From assembly GCA_050015495.1 (NCBI GenBank), contig JBEKBH010000007.1, positions 62,001 to 126,000 on the forward strand: a DNA stretch of 64,000 bases. Reading direction: 5' to 3'. The notes under the pieces are model-generated. The model had not been told where the DNA came from and did not search any database. It worked only from the letters and a program-made list of their open reading frames with translations. The position numbers and the translations under genes are program-made. Source of the DNA: Palsa-1439 sp050015495. GTDB lineage: Bacteria > Verrucomicrobiota > Verrucomicrobiia > Palsa-1439. Below are positions 16,654 to 25,079 of the stretch, one piece after another (within the stretch, counting starts at the first letter, position 1; the number at the start of each line of letters is the position of its first letter).

Positions 16654-18015
16654 ATGAACCTGCTCATCAAGAACGGCCACGTCATCCGCTGGAACGCAAA
16701 CCACCGGGTCGAGCAGCTCGAAGCTCATCACGTCCTGATCGAAGACCGTCGCATCCGCGATGTCGTCGCCACCATCCCGAAGGATTTCGAGCCGGACGAA
16801 ACCATCGACGCGACGAATTGCGCGGTCATCCCCGGGCTGATCAACACGCACCATCATCTTTACCAATCGCTCACGCGCTGTTTGAAGCCCGTGCAGGACG
16901 CCAAGCTCTTCGACTGGTTGCTCGGCCTCTACGAAGTCTGGCGGCGCGTCGATTTCGACGCCGTCAAGCTCGGCTCGCAAATCTCGATGGCGGAAATGTT
17001 GCTCTCGGGCTGCACCACCACCAACGACATGTTCTACGTGTACCCGCGCGAATCCGACGTGAAAGCCGAGGCGGTCATCGAGGGCGCGGCGGAACTCGGC
17101 ATGCGCATCCATGCCGGACGCGGCTCGATGTCCCTCGGTCGCAGTCGGGGCGGGCTGCCTCCCGATGATGTTGTGCAGGATGAGAACGTCATCCTGAAAG
17201 ATTGCGAACGCGTCATCGAAAAGTTCCACGACGCGAAACCGTATGCGATGACGCGCGTCGATCTGATGCCGTGCTCCCCCTTCTCGATCACGTTCGACCT
17301 GCTCAAGGACACGCGCGCGCTCGCCAAATCGCGGAAGGTTCTCTGCCACACCCACGTCGCCGAAACCGAGGACGAAAACAAGTTTTGCATCGAGAAATTC
17401 GGCAAACGGCCCGCCGATTACATGGCCGATGCGGACTGGGTCGGGCCTGATGTGTCGTGGGCGCATTGCGTGTGCCTGAACTCCGCCGAGATCAAGCTCC
17501 TCGCGAAGACGAAAACCGCCGTCGCGCATTGCCCGTCATCCAACATGCTCCTCGGCTCTGGCGTCCCGCCCGTGTGCGAGATGCTGCGCGCCAATGCCAC
17601 GGTCGGCCTTGGCGTGGACGGTTCTTCCAGCAACAACGGCGCGCATGTGCTGGCCGAAGCCCGGCAGGCGCTGTTGCTCCAGCGGGTGAAGAATGGTGCG
17701 GACAGCTTCACCGCCGAAGACGCGTTGCGCATCGCCACGCTCGGCGGCGCGCGATTGTTGAACCGCGAGAAGGAACTCGGCAATATCGCTCCCGGTTTCG
17801 CCGCCGATATCACGATCTACGACCTCAATACCGTCGAGTTCGCCGGTGCCGCCGTTCAGGACCCACTCGGCGCGCTTCTGCTCTGCCATTCCCCCCGCGC
17901 CAAATTCGTCCTCGTCAACGGCCAGCCCGTCGTCAAATACGGCCAACTCGCCACTGTCTACCTCCAGGGCCTGGTGGCGAAGATGAATGATCTGGTGACG
18001 AGACGGTTTCGTTGA
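16654..18015 (+). CDS. 8-oxoguanine deaminase-like amidohydrolase
   Basis: A 453-residue amidohydrolase-superfamily enzyme. Metal ligands are H66 and H68 in INTHHHLYQSLTR, the His of CHTHVAETEDEN, a further His in AHCVCLN and the Asp of GLGVDGSSSNN. The segments GLPPDDVVQDE and HTHVAETEDENKFC are those of 8-oxoguanine deaminases, which hydrolyse the exocyclic amine of 8-oxoguanine to give urate, and to a lesser degree of hydroxyatrazine aminohydrolases. The activity is thus inferred by pattern. It is divergent from thrC. The YgfK-like gene 10 kb downstream belongs to a family often near purine genes, but no operon links them. Confidence 0.8.
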   Translation: MNLLIKNGHVIRWNANHRVEQLEAHHVLIEDRRIRDVVATIPKDFEPDETIDATNCAVIPGLINTHHHLYQSLTRCLKPVQDAKLFDWLLGLYEVWRRVDFDAVKLGSQISMAEMLLSGCTTTNDMFYVYPRESDVKAEAVIEGAAELGMRIHAGRGSMSLGRSRGGLPPDDVVQDENVILKDCERVIEKFHDAKPYAMTRVDLMPCSPFSITFDLLKDTRALAKSRKVLCHTHVAETEDENKFCIEKFGKRPADYMADADWVGPDVSWAHCVCLNSAEIKLLAKTKTAVAHCPSSNMLLGSGVPPVCEMLRANATVGLGVDGSSSNNGAHVLAEARQALLLQRVKNGADSFTAEDALRIATLGGARLLNREKELGNIAPGFAADITIYDLNTVEFAGAAVQDPLGALLLCHSPRAKFVLVNGQPVVKYGQLATVYLQGLVAKMNDLVTRRFR

Positions 18016-18046
18016 GCGCAGGCCCGGTGCCTGTTGTGTGACAGGA

Positions 18047-18919
18047 TCAGAACCTCACCGTGATGCCCGTAAAGGCGTTCACGTCATCGGCGGCAGTGGT
18101 GACGCCGACATTGCAGCCGCAATCGAGTTGCACATTCTCGGTCACCAAATATTCGAGTCCGACGTCCACCGTGCCAACCCAACCCGGTCCGCCCTCCGTG
18201 CTGAGATCGCTGAAGAATTCGCAATAGCCGCTGAGTTTACCAACGATGGCGTGATCGAATGTAATCGACTGGATGAATTCCGCGTGGTAGCCGGAGCCCG
18301 TAGCGTTTCGGAAACAGCTCGCGGCTGCCTCCAATCCCATGTCCCAATCCGCGGGAAGCTTCACGGACAACGGGAGAATCATCCCGCCTTCGACGGCATC
18401 GTTGCCGAGTCGATCCGTATTCACCGGGAACTTGACGAATGGCAGTAACGCGAACGCGGTCTTACCTCCGTCGTTCCCCCATAGATTGATCTTCAGCCTC
18501 GGCGTTAGATCTCCAAATCCCGACTGCGTCATGGTCCCGAGCCGGTCTTCCGTGCGCACATGGACGTAGTTGTCGTAAATGAACTGCAAATCGACGTTGT
18601 TGAGCAACCCGACTTTCAGATTCGCGGGCGCGACGTTCCAAGTCTCGGTACGCACCCCAGCCGTATCGTCGTGCGTGAAAGTCGCGAAATCCATTTCCAC
18701 CATGAAATGCCCGGCATCCAGCGTGTACGGACTCTCCGTCTTGTCCGGTCGGTCCGGCGACAGCTCGCGCATCGCTTCGTCCGGTGTCGGATTCAGAAGA
18801 TTGTAACCGCTCTTATCCGGCAGTGTTTTGTCCGAAGCATCGTCCGAGGCTCGTGCCGCTCCCGCCAGCCAGCACGAGGCGAGTACCAAGGCAGCGAAAC
18901 GCGCGCGAGCGTGTCTCAT
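18047..18919 (-). CDS. Outer-membrane transporter-like beta-barrel protein
   Basis: A 290-residue protein with a clear signal peptide (RFAALVLASCWLAGAARA). The rest alternates polar and hydrophobic residues in strands and ends in aromatic F (TGITVRF), as outer-membrane barrels do. The PDRPDKTESPYTLDAGHFMVEMDF segment is typical of the family annotated as transporter of the MetA/phenol-degradation type. The cargo is unknown. It is the last gene of the mntH-uspA operon, its ATG overlapping the uspA stop (ATGA), so a role in metal or stress physiology is possible. Confidence 0.75.
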   Translation of the reverse strand: MRHARARFAALVLASCWLAGAARASDDASDKTLPDKSGYNLLNPTPDEAMRELSPDRPDKTESPYTLDAGHFMVEMDFATFTHDDTAGVRTETWNVAPANLKVGLLNNVDLQFIYDNYVHVRTEDRLGTMTQSGFGDLTPRLKINLWGNDGGKTAFALLPFVKFPVNTDRLGNDAVEGGMILPLSVKLPADWDMGLEAAASCFRNATGSGYHAEFIQSITFDHAIVGKLSGYCEFFSDLSTEGGPGWVGTVDVGLEYLVTENVQLDCGCNVGVTTAADDVNAFTGITVRF

Positions 18920-19332
18920 TTGGCGCGAAGGAGCAGGACCGGCACGCTGATGCTGTGGCGCACGCGACGGGACGTGGATCCCAGGAACAGGTCGGCAATG
19001 AATCGGTGTCCATGCGTGCTCATCGCGACCAGATCGCAACCCTTTTTCTCGACCCACTTGATGATTTCATCGGCGGGCTCACCAAACGCCAACTCGGCGT
19101 CGGCGTGGATGCCCGCGGACTGGAACTCCGACTGGACTTCCGCCAAGTACGCCTTGTCTTCCGCGACTTCGGGGCTTACGGCGTCGGCGCCATAGGTTCT
19201 GGCGGCCCAACCATCGGCCACGTGCAGCAGCGCGACCCGGCTGTGCATCATCTTCGCCAGGTCCTTCACGTGCTCGATGATCGCCCGGTCCGTCGGCGTG
19301 GCGTCCAGCGTTACCAGGATCTTGTTGTACAT
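18916..19332 (-). CDS. Universal stress protein (UspA family)
   Basis: A 138-residue single Usp domain: KILVTLDATPTDRAIIEHVKDLA at the start, a VALLHVAD strand, and LVAMSTHGHRFIADLFLGST at 101-120. In ATP-binding Usp proteins the motif is G-x2-G-x9-G-S/T; here the second glycine is replaced, so ATP binding is uncertain. It follows mntH by 17 bp and is coupled to the outer-membrane gene. Confidence 0.88.
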   Translation of the reverse strand: MYNKILVTLDATPTDRAIIEHVKDLAKMMHSRVALLHVADGWAARTYGADAVSPEVAEDKAYLAEVQSEFQSAGIHADAELAFGEPADEIIKWVEKKGCDLVAMSTHGHRFIADLFLGSTSRRVRHSISVPVLLLRAK

Positions 19333-19349
19333 GGCAATCGCTCCTCTCT

Positions 19350-20762
19350 TCAATGGCCGACGATGACAGCCCACGCGTCCTTCAGCGCGTCGGGCAGGCT
19401 GTAAATGTCCATGGCCGTGATCAGAATGGCAGTACCCCAGCCGGTGATCAACAAGAACCAGCCGTTGCGCCATTTGCCCATGCGTTTCCTCGAACTGGTG
19501 AAATGCAGCAGCGGGAACATCGCCAGCGGCAACTCCAAACACAGAACAACCTGGCTGAGGTTGACCAGGTCGGTCACGCTGCCATTGCCGCGGACGCTGA
19601 TGATCAGGATCGCCGGCAACACCGCCAGCGTCCGGGTGATCAGCCGGCGCAACCACGGCCTGATCCGCCAATGCATGAACCCCTCCATCACCACCTGTCC
19701 GGCGATCGTGCCGGTGATCGTGCTGCTTTGACCGCTCGCCAGCAGCGCCACGGCGAACAGCGTGCTGGCCAGCGTCTTCCCCAGCAGCGGCGCCAGTGTC
19801 AGGTAGGCGACGCGGATCCAATCGCTGTCCGGACTGAACGTGACCGTTTGGCCGCCCGCCACCGTGACGCTGGTCTTCCCGTAGAACACGATCGCCGCCA
19901 GCACCAGGATGGCCGCGTTGACGAAGAAGGCGATGGTCAATGCCACGGTCGTGTCGATGGTGTTAAACCGGATCGCGCGGCGAATGGACGGCTCATCTTG
20001 CTGTAGCTTGCGGGTTTGTACCAACGCCGTGTGGAGGTAGAGGTTATGGGGCATGACAGTCGCCCCGATGATGCCAATCGCCACCACGAGCATGCCGGCC
20101 TGTGCGAAGTCGGGCCGCACCATCGCCTGACCCATTTCCAGGAAATCGGGCCGGGTCTGCGCGAATCCGAAAATCTCGATCCCGTAACAGACACCAATGG
20201 TCAACACGAACACCGCGACCACCGCTTCGATCAGCCTCATGCCAAACCCCTGCAACGCCAGCAGCAGCAACACGTCGAACGCCGTGATGACGATCGCCCA
20301 CTGGATCGGGATGTGAAACAACAGGTTCAACGCGACCGCGCTGCCCAGCGCCTCGGCGAGGTCGGTCATGCCGATGGCAATTTCCATCGTCAACCAATTG
20401 GGCCATCGGGTCCACTTCGGGTACCAGTCGCGGCAGGCCTGGGCCAGGTCCTTGCCGGTGGCCACACCGAGACGGGCGGCAATGACCTGCAGGAAAACGG
20501 CCATCAGGCTGGCGAGGCCAACGACCCACAACAGCCCGTACTTGAACTGCGCGCCGCCCTGCAAGTCCGTGCCCCAATTGCCCGGGTCCATGTAGCCGAC
20601 ACTGATGAGAATCGCCGGGCCGACAAACGCCCGCCATTGCCGCCAGAACCCGGCCTGGTGGTGCGGCACATCCACCGTGCCGTGCATGCCTTCGAGGGAC
20701 AGGTGGCCACCGTGCGGGGCCACACCTGTATCCGTTGTCGCATCCTTTGAAAGATTAGGCAT
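19350..20762 (-). CDS. mntH: Nramp-family Mn/Fe transporter MntH
   Basis: A 470-residue protein with about eleven membrane helices. The metal-binding motifs are DPGN at 59-62 in helix 1 and MPHNLYLH in helix 6, both diagnostic of Nramp. It imports Mn2+ (and Fe2+) with protons across the inner membrane. The ATG at 20762 lies inside a DtxR-type palindrome, so metal-dependent repression of transcription is expected. It heads the operon mntH, uspA, outer-membrane protein. Confidence 0.92.
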   Translation of the reverse strand: MPNLSKDATTDTGVAPHGGHLSLEGMHGTVDVPHHQAGFWRQWRAFVGPAILISVGYMDPGNWGTDLQGGAQFKYGLLWVVGLASLMAVFLQVIAARLGVATGKDLAQACRDWYPKWTRWPNWLTMEIAIGMTDLAEALGSAVALNLLFHIPIQWAIVITAFDVLLLLALQGFGMRLIEAVVAVFVLTIGVCYGIEIFGFAQTRPDFLEMGQAMVRPDFAQAGMLVVAIGIIGATVMPHNLYLHTALVQTRKLQQDEPSIRRAIRFNTIDTTVALTIAFFVNAAILVLAAIVFYGKTSVTVAGGQTVTFSPDSDWIRVAYLTLAPLLGKTLASTLFAVALLASGQSSTITGTIAGQVVMEGFMHWRIRPWLRRLITRTLAVLPAILIISVRGNGSVTDLVNLSQVVLCLELPLAMFPLLHFTSSRKRMGKWRNGWFLLITGWGTAILITAMDIYSLPDALKDAWAVIVGH

Positions 20763-20810
20763 ACCTAACTTTATTGTGTGTGACTATATCGGAATCCCAC
20801 GCGCTGTCAA
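20755..20810 (-). promoter_or_regulatory. mntH promoter with DtxR/MntR-type operator over the start codon
   Basis: Minus strand: TTGACA (20805-20810) and TATAGT (20783-20788), 16 bp apart. The palindrome TTAGGTATGCCTAA (20755-20768) has perfect 5-bp arms and is close to known DtxR/IdeR/MntR operators. The mntH ATG (20760-20762) is inside it, so the bound repressor would sit just downstream of the start site. The core ATGCC is shared with the operator at 7979-7996. Confidence 0.75.
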
Positions 20811-20878
20811 CCGGAATCTTTCCTTCCTTGTCATCCAGAGAGCCCCCGGCTATTCTGTCCTCGTACAGGAGGGTCGCC

Positions 20879-21055
20879 ATGTATGGATTGTTTGGGTTGA
20901 TCGTGTTGGCGTTGGACATCATCGCGATAGTGGATGTCGCCAAGGGCAGCGGTGATATCGGCAAGAAGATTCTCTGGATTGTGCTGATCCTGGTATTGCC
21001 ATTGGTCGGCATGATTCTCTACTTCCTGCTGGGACGTTCCAAAGCCGGCGCCTGA
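20879..21055 (+). CDS. Small membrane protein with PLDc_N-like domain
   Basis: A 58-residue protein with two membrane helices (residues 1-20 and 30-51) separated by a short loop with DVAKGSGD, ending LVGMILYFLLGR. This is the pattern of the PLDc_N / short membrane-anchor family. A strong ribosome-binding site (AGGAGGG) precedes the ATG at 20879. Its role is unknown. Confidence 0.75.
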   Translation: MYGLFGLIVLALDIIAIVDVAKGSGDIGKKILWIVLILVLPLVGMILYFLLGRSKAGA

Positions 21056-21093
21056 TTGGATCGCCCTGGCAGCCGTGGCCAGCCGCCGCGGGT

Positions 21094-22554
21094 TTGGGGT
21101 TGGCGGGTGGCCCGTCTCTACTCAACGGGGTCGTGGCCTCAATCAGGGCGCATTCGGCGCTCCGGCTGAATCTCCCGTTGATTTCTGTCGCGGTTTCCAG
21201 TTTATTCCCTCTTACTTTGCCCGCGAACGATCCAATTCCAACGGCGGAACGCACCGAGCCGACGATTGCCACCGTGCCGGCCGACACGGTGGCGCAGCCG
21301 CGGTCTGTCGTCGCGGGCCGAATCAGTTGGCGAAAAACGTTTTCCGCCTTTCGCCACCGCAACTACCGCCTGTTCTTCTCGGGTCAACTCATCTCCGTCA
21401 TCGGCACGTGGATGCAACAGGTCGCCCTCGGCTGGCTCGTGTACACGCTGAGCAACTCCGCCTTTACGCTCGGCGCGGTCCGCTTTCTGTCGGCGATCCC
21501 GGTCACGCTCTTCACCCTCGTCGGCGGCGCGATGGCCGACCGATTCGAGAAGCGCCGCATTGTCATCCTGACCGAAAGCACCGCCATGGTGCTCGCCTTC
21601 GCGCTCGCGGCCCTCGTCTATTTCGGGGTCATCAAAATCTGGCAGATCGCCCTGGTCGGTTTTCTGGATGGAATGACCGATGCATTCGACATCCCCACCC
21701 GCCAAAGTTTCGTCATCGAAATGGTCGGCAAGGACGATCTGATGAATGCCATCGCGCTGAATTCTTCCCTCTTCAACGGCGCCCGCGTGTTCGGCCCCGC
21801 GCTGGCGGGCGTGCTGATCGGCATCATCGGCCTGACGGGCTGTTTTTTCGTGAACGGCCTTTCCTACCTCGCCATTGTGGTCGCCTACTTCGCCATGCGC
21901 CTGCCCGCCGCGACTACACGCGCGGAACGGCAACCGGTCTGGCATGAAACGGTCGAAGCCTTGCGCTACGTTCGCGGCCACCGAACGATCCGCGCCGTCA
22001 TTTCCCTGATCACTATTGTGAGCCTGTTCGGTTGGCCGTACAGCGTCCTGATGCCCGTGTTTGCCCGCGACGTGCTGCATGTCCAGGTCAGTGGCTACGG
22101 TTATCTTATGGCGGCGAACGGCATGGGCGCGCTGTTCGGGGCGTTGACCCTCGCCTCCATCGGCGACTCCGTGGCCCGGCGAAAATTGTTCTATGGCGGA
22201 CTCTTTGGCTTCTGCATCATGCTTGCCGTGTTCGCCCTCTCGCGCGTCTACTGGCTCTCCGCCGTGGCCCTCGCCGGGTCGGGTTTCTTCATGATCATCT
22301 TCTTCGCCACGGCCAACACTGCCGTCCAAACACGCGTGCCCGACGAACTTCGCGGGCGTGTCATGGGCATCTATGCCCTCGCGTTCCTCGGCCTGACACC
22401 CTTTGGCAGCCTCCTCGCGGGTGCCATCGCCAGAATTACCAGCGCCTCGTTCGCCGTGTCGCTCGGCGCGGTCATTTGCCTGATCGCCGGCCTCGTCGTC
22501 ATGCGCCTGACACGGTCGCCCCCACCCGTTTCGCAGCCGTCTCCCGTGTCGTGA
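21094..22554 (+). CDS. MFS transporter (MFS_3, EntS-like exporter)
   Basis: A major facilitator protein of about 12 helices. The conserved region starts near residue 78 (SWRKTFSAFRHRNYRLFFSGQ) and includes GGAMADRFEKRRIV, the MFS loop 2-3 signature, and VPDELRGRVMGIYALAF in the second half. This subfamily includes enterobactin and macrolide exporters, but no siderophore genes are present and the substrate cannot be named. The first TTG-initiated extension of about 75 residues is rich in S, P and T and is unlike the family, so the real start may lie downstream by up to 200 bp. Confidence 0.82.
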   Translation: MGLAGGPSLLNGVVASIRAHSALRLNLPLISVAVSSLFPLTLPANDPIPTAERTEPTIATVPADTVAQPRSVVAGRISWRKTFSAFRHRNYRLFFSGQLISVIGTWMQQVALGWLVYTLSNSAFTLGAVRFLSAIPVTLFTLVGGAMADRFEKRRIVILTESTAMVLAFALAALVYFGVIKIWQIALVGFLDGMTDAFDIPTRQSFVIEMVGKDDLMNAIALNSSLFNGARVFGPALAGVLIGIIGLTGCFFVNGLSYLAIVVAYFAMRLPAATTRAERQPVWHETVEALRYVRGHRTIRAVISLITIVSLFGWPYSVLMPVFARDVLHVQVSGYGYLMAANGMGALFGALTLASIGDSVARRKLFYGGLFGFCIMLAVFALSRVYWLSAVALAGSGFFMIIFFATANTAVQTRVPDELRGRVMGIYALAFLGLTPFGSLLAGAIARITSASFAVSLGAVICLIAGLVVMRLTRSPPPVSQPSPVS

Positions 22555-22701
22555 TCGTCGATCAGAAAGACGCCAGCCGAACCCGCCACCACGTTTCGTA
22601 ACTGCGTTACACGGGCGTTGCAGAATCCGCGCGCGACGGGTATCATTCAAGGTAATGATAGAAATCAACGCCCGCGCCGAAAGTCCGCACGGAGGCACTC
22701 A

Positions 22702-23520
22702 ATGACCACCCAGGATTCCAACGCCACCATGGCGGTATTCCTCGATTTGGAGAACATTGCGCTCGGAGCCATGGACGCCAATTATCCGCAGTTCGACATC
22801 CAAAAGGTGCTCGAACGTCTCCTACTCAAGGGACACATCGTGGTCAAGAAGGCGTACTGCGATTTCGACCGCGGCAAAGCGTTCAAGCGCGACCTGCACG
22901 AGGCGGCGTTCGAATTGATCGAGATCCCGCACGTGCGCCAGTCGGGGAAAAACTCCGCCGACATTCGTATGGTCGTCGACGCCCTGGATCTCTGTTATAC
23001 CAAGAGCCACGTCGATACCTTTGTGATCGTCAGCGGCGACTCCGATTTCTCCCCGTTGGTGAGCAAGCTCCGCGAGAATGCCAAGACCGTTATTGGCGTT
23101 GGCGTGAAGAACTCGACCGCCGATTTGTTCATCAACAATTGCGATGAATTCATCTACTACGATGACCTCGTGCGCGCGGCGCCATCCAAACCTCGGCACC
23201 GTGGCACGGCCCCGGCCGCACCGGTTGCGGCGGCGAAGAGCCCCGAGGGCGAGGCCAAAGGCAAGGGCCCCGCGATGGCCGACGCGTTCGATCTGGTGCT
23301 GAAAACGCTGGAGGCCATTTCTTCGGAGCGTGGCGCGAACGATCCGACCTACGGATCCATGATCAAACAGGCGATCAAGCGCCGCCATCCCGGGTTCAAT
23401 GAACGCGCCCACGGGTTCCGCTCCTTCAATGATCTGCTGCTGGAAATGCAGAACCGCAGCCTTCTGAAAATCGAGCCTGACAAGAAGTCCGGCGGGTATA
23501 TCGTCCAGACCATGGAATAG
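22702..23520 (+). CDS. NYN-domain RNase-like protein with OST-HTH/LOTUS domain
   Basis: A 272-residue protein. Residues 9-160 are an NYN (PIN-like) nuclease domain, with acidic residues in AVFLDLEN, KNSADIRMVVDALDL and FVIVSGDSDFSPLV expected to bind Mg2+. After a linker rich in Ala, Pro and Lys, residues 195-272 form an OST-HTH/LOTUS RNA-binding domain (DPTYGSMIKQAIKRRHPGFNE...FNDLLLEMQNRSLLKI). The combination points to an RNA-directed nuclease of unknown target. The ATG at 22702 has GGAGG 7 bp upstream. Confidence 0.85.
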   Translation: MTTQDSNATMAVFLDLENIALGAMDANYPQFDIQKVLERLLLKGHIVVKKAYCDFDRGKAFKRDLHEAAFELIEIPHVRQSGKNSADIRMVVDALDLCYTKSHVDTFVIVSGDSDFSPLVSKLRENAKTVIGVGVKNSTADLFINNCDEFIYYDDLVRAAPSKPRHRGTAPAAPVAAAKSPEGEAKGKGPAMADAFDLVLKTLEAISSERGANDPTYGSMIKQAIKRRHPGFNERAHGFRSFNDLLLEMQNRSLLKIEPDKKSGGYIVQTME

Positions 23521-23635
23521 TCGTTGGTCTCGTGCTACATTGGCCTCGTTCGCAGGTGGCGGGACGTCCGTTTTTTTGTCCCGACAACTCTGTCTCAGGC
23601 ACAAATCCTGCCTCGTTGACATGCTGGAATACGCC

Positions 23636-24319
23636 ATGCCCAAATGGAATGACATCGCCAAACTATCGGATCGCGAGGAGAAAACGCGCGAAGCGGCATT
23701 TGAGGCCGAAATGCTGGCGTTGTTGGCGACGGACAAGCCGAAGCCGTCCGCCGCCTCGTCCCCGCCACCGACCGGCCCTGCGCCAGCACCAACCATTGCG
23801 CCCCGCGATGCCGTCCAAATCTGCGTCACTGAGAACGGTCAGACCGCAGTGTACGCTTTGGCATCCACTCCCGAGCCGGTGCGGGAGCAAATCGGCAATG
23901 CGTGGGGGCTCTCTCCAAGGTCCAACGTTCCCCCGGTAATCGCGCTCGTCCCCGCGACCGCTGCCCCGGCAACATCGACTCCGCGTCCCCGGACACTGCG
24001 GTTTGCGATGACCCTGAATCTGTTCGTGCCGGGCGCAGGCCAATTCTACCTCGGCCAACGCACCTCCGGCCTTTTCTACGCGGGCGGGTTCTGCGTGTGC
24101 CTGGTGACGATGCTCGTCCTGTTCGTTCGAGCGTATTCTCAGTACATGCAACTCGCCACCAACGGCGATATTCTGGAGGGCGGCAACCTGGAAACATTGG
24201 CCGGCGCATTCCCGGTCAGAACACTCTTGGGGTTGTCGGTCGTCGGCACCCTTATCTACATCGTCTCGGCGATCCATCTCGCCGTCGCCCGCGACCACCA
24301 GCAGCGTCCACCGCCGTAA
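23636..24319 (+). CDS. Conserved-looking membrane protein, unknown
   Basis: A 227-residue protein I do not recognise. Residues 1-120 are soluble with a Pro/Ala/Ser-rich linker. From 125 on there are membrane helices, beginning with LNLFVPGAGQFYLGQRTSGLFYAGGF, a pattern like the TM2 family (GAGQFYLGQ then a small helix). Its stop lies 16 bp from the stop of the lipoprotein gene on the other strand. Confidence 0.65.
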   Translation: MPKWNDIAKLSDREEKTREAAFEAEMLALLATDKPKPSAASSPPPTGPAPAPTIAPRDAVQICVTENGQTAVYALASTPEPVREQIGNAWGLSPRSNVPPVIALVPATAAPATSTPRPRTLRFAMTLNLFVPGAGQFYLGQRTSGLFYAGGFCVCLVTMLVLFVRAYSQYMQLATNGDILEGGNLETLAGAFPVRTLLGLSVVGTLIYIVSAIHLAVARDHQQRPPP

Positions 24320-24335
24320 CACCGGCGCGTGCCGA

Positions 24336-25007
24336 CTAGAATTTCACCGACTTCACGAATTGCAGGAAAGATTCCTTTTGCGCGCCCACCAATGGCGCGT
24401 CGCCGGTCATCTTGAAGAACCATGAATTACCTGCGTTCGGGACCGTGACCACGATCATCCGCGGCGGTTGCGTCTTCCCCGGGGGAGCGGTGTCCGCCTT
24501 GAAATCCACGACGGTCGCTTTCGTCCCGTTGACGTTCAGGTCCGAGGTGATTCCCGCGATCTCATCGGGCGCAACCGGGCCGAGGCCGATTTGGCCGCGC
24601 CACCGATTGATGTTCGCCATCAATCCGCCCACGTCTCCCGGAAACACCGAAACCGCGATCTCGGCGGTCTGCCCGTCCGCGCCCGTCACCAAAAACGTCG
24701 CCCGGCGCATCGACGAAGGATTGCCCGGCTTCCAATCCGCAGGGACCGACCATTGTGGGTTCGGCGCATCCGACGCCGAGCCGGGCGGCAAACTCTGCCC
24801 ACTCATGCTGCTGATATCCGGATGCCCCGGAGGCAATGCCGGCGTTGGCGCGGCGGCTACCGACGACGAAACCGGCGCGGTCGCTTGAGCCGGCGCCGGC
24901 GTTGGCGCCGGTGGTGGTTGCGAAACGTCTTCGGACCGATTACAGCCAGCCCCGACCAGGGCCACTGCGACAAACAAACAAAAGATCAATCGTGTTTTCA
25001 TCGTCAC
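24336..25007 (-). CDS. Predicted lipoprotein, unknown
   Basis: A 223-residue protein with a lipoprotein signal peptide (LVGAGC, cysteine near residue 22), a Pro/Ala-rich linker and a globular C-terminal domain (about 90-223) containing WSVPADWKPG, RRATFLV and SWFFKMTGDAPLV...FLQFVKSVKF. The C-terminal pattern (Trp-rich opening, a phrase about predicted tolerated effect on membrane processes absent) is found in uncharacterised secreted proteins of this group. No function can be assigned. Confidence 0.65.
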   Translation of the reverse strand: MTMKTRLIFCLFVAVALVGAGCNRSEDVSQPPPAPTPAPAQATAPVSSSVAAAPTPALPPGHPDISSMSGQSLPPGSASDAPNPQWSVPADWKPGNPSSMRRATFLVTGADGQTAEIAVSVFPGDVGGLMANINRWRGQIGLGPVAPDEIAGITSDLNVNGTKATVVDFKADTAPPGKTQPPRMIVVTVPNAGNSWFFKMTGDAPLVGAQKESFLQFVKSVKF

Positions 25008-25079
25008 CTTGACTCACAGCTTGATTCCCCTGCGACTCCAAGTCAAGCGCCCGTCTCGCCTTGCTCCTTTGCGACGAAA

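Noticed and set aside
18019..18045. Small inverted repeats after the deaminase-like gene as a terminator
   Set aside because: Stems of only 5 bp and no T-tract.
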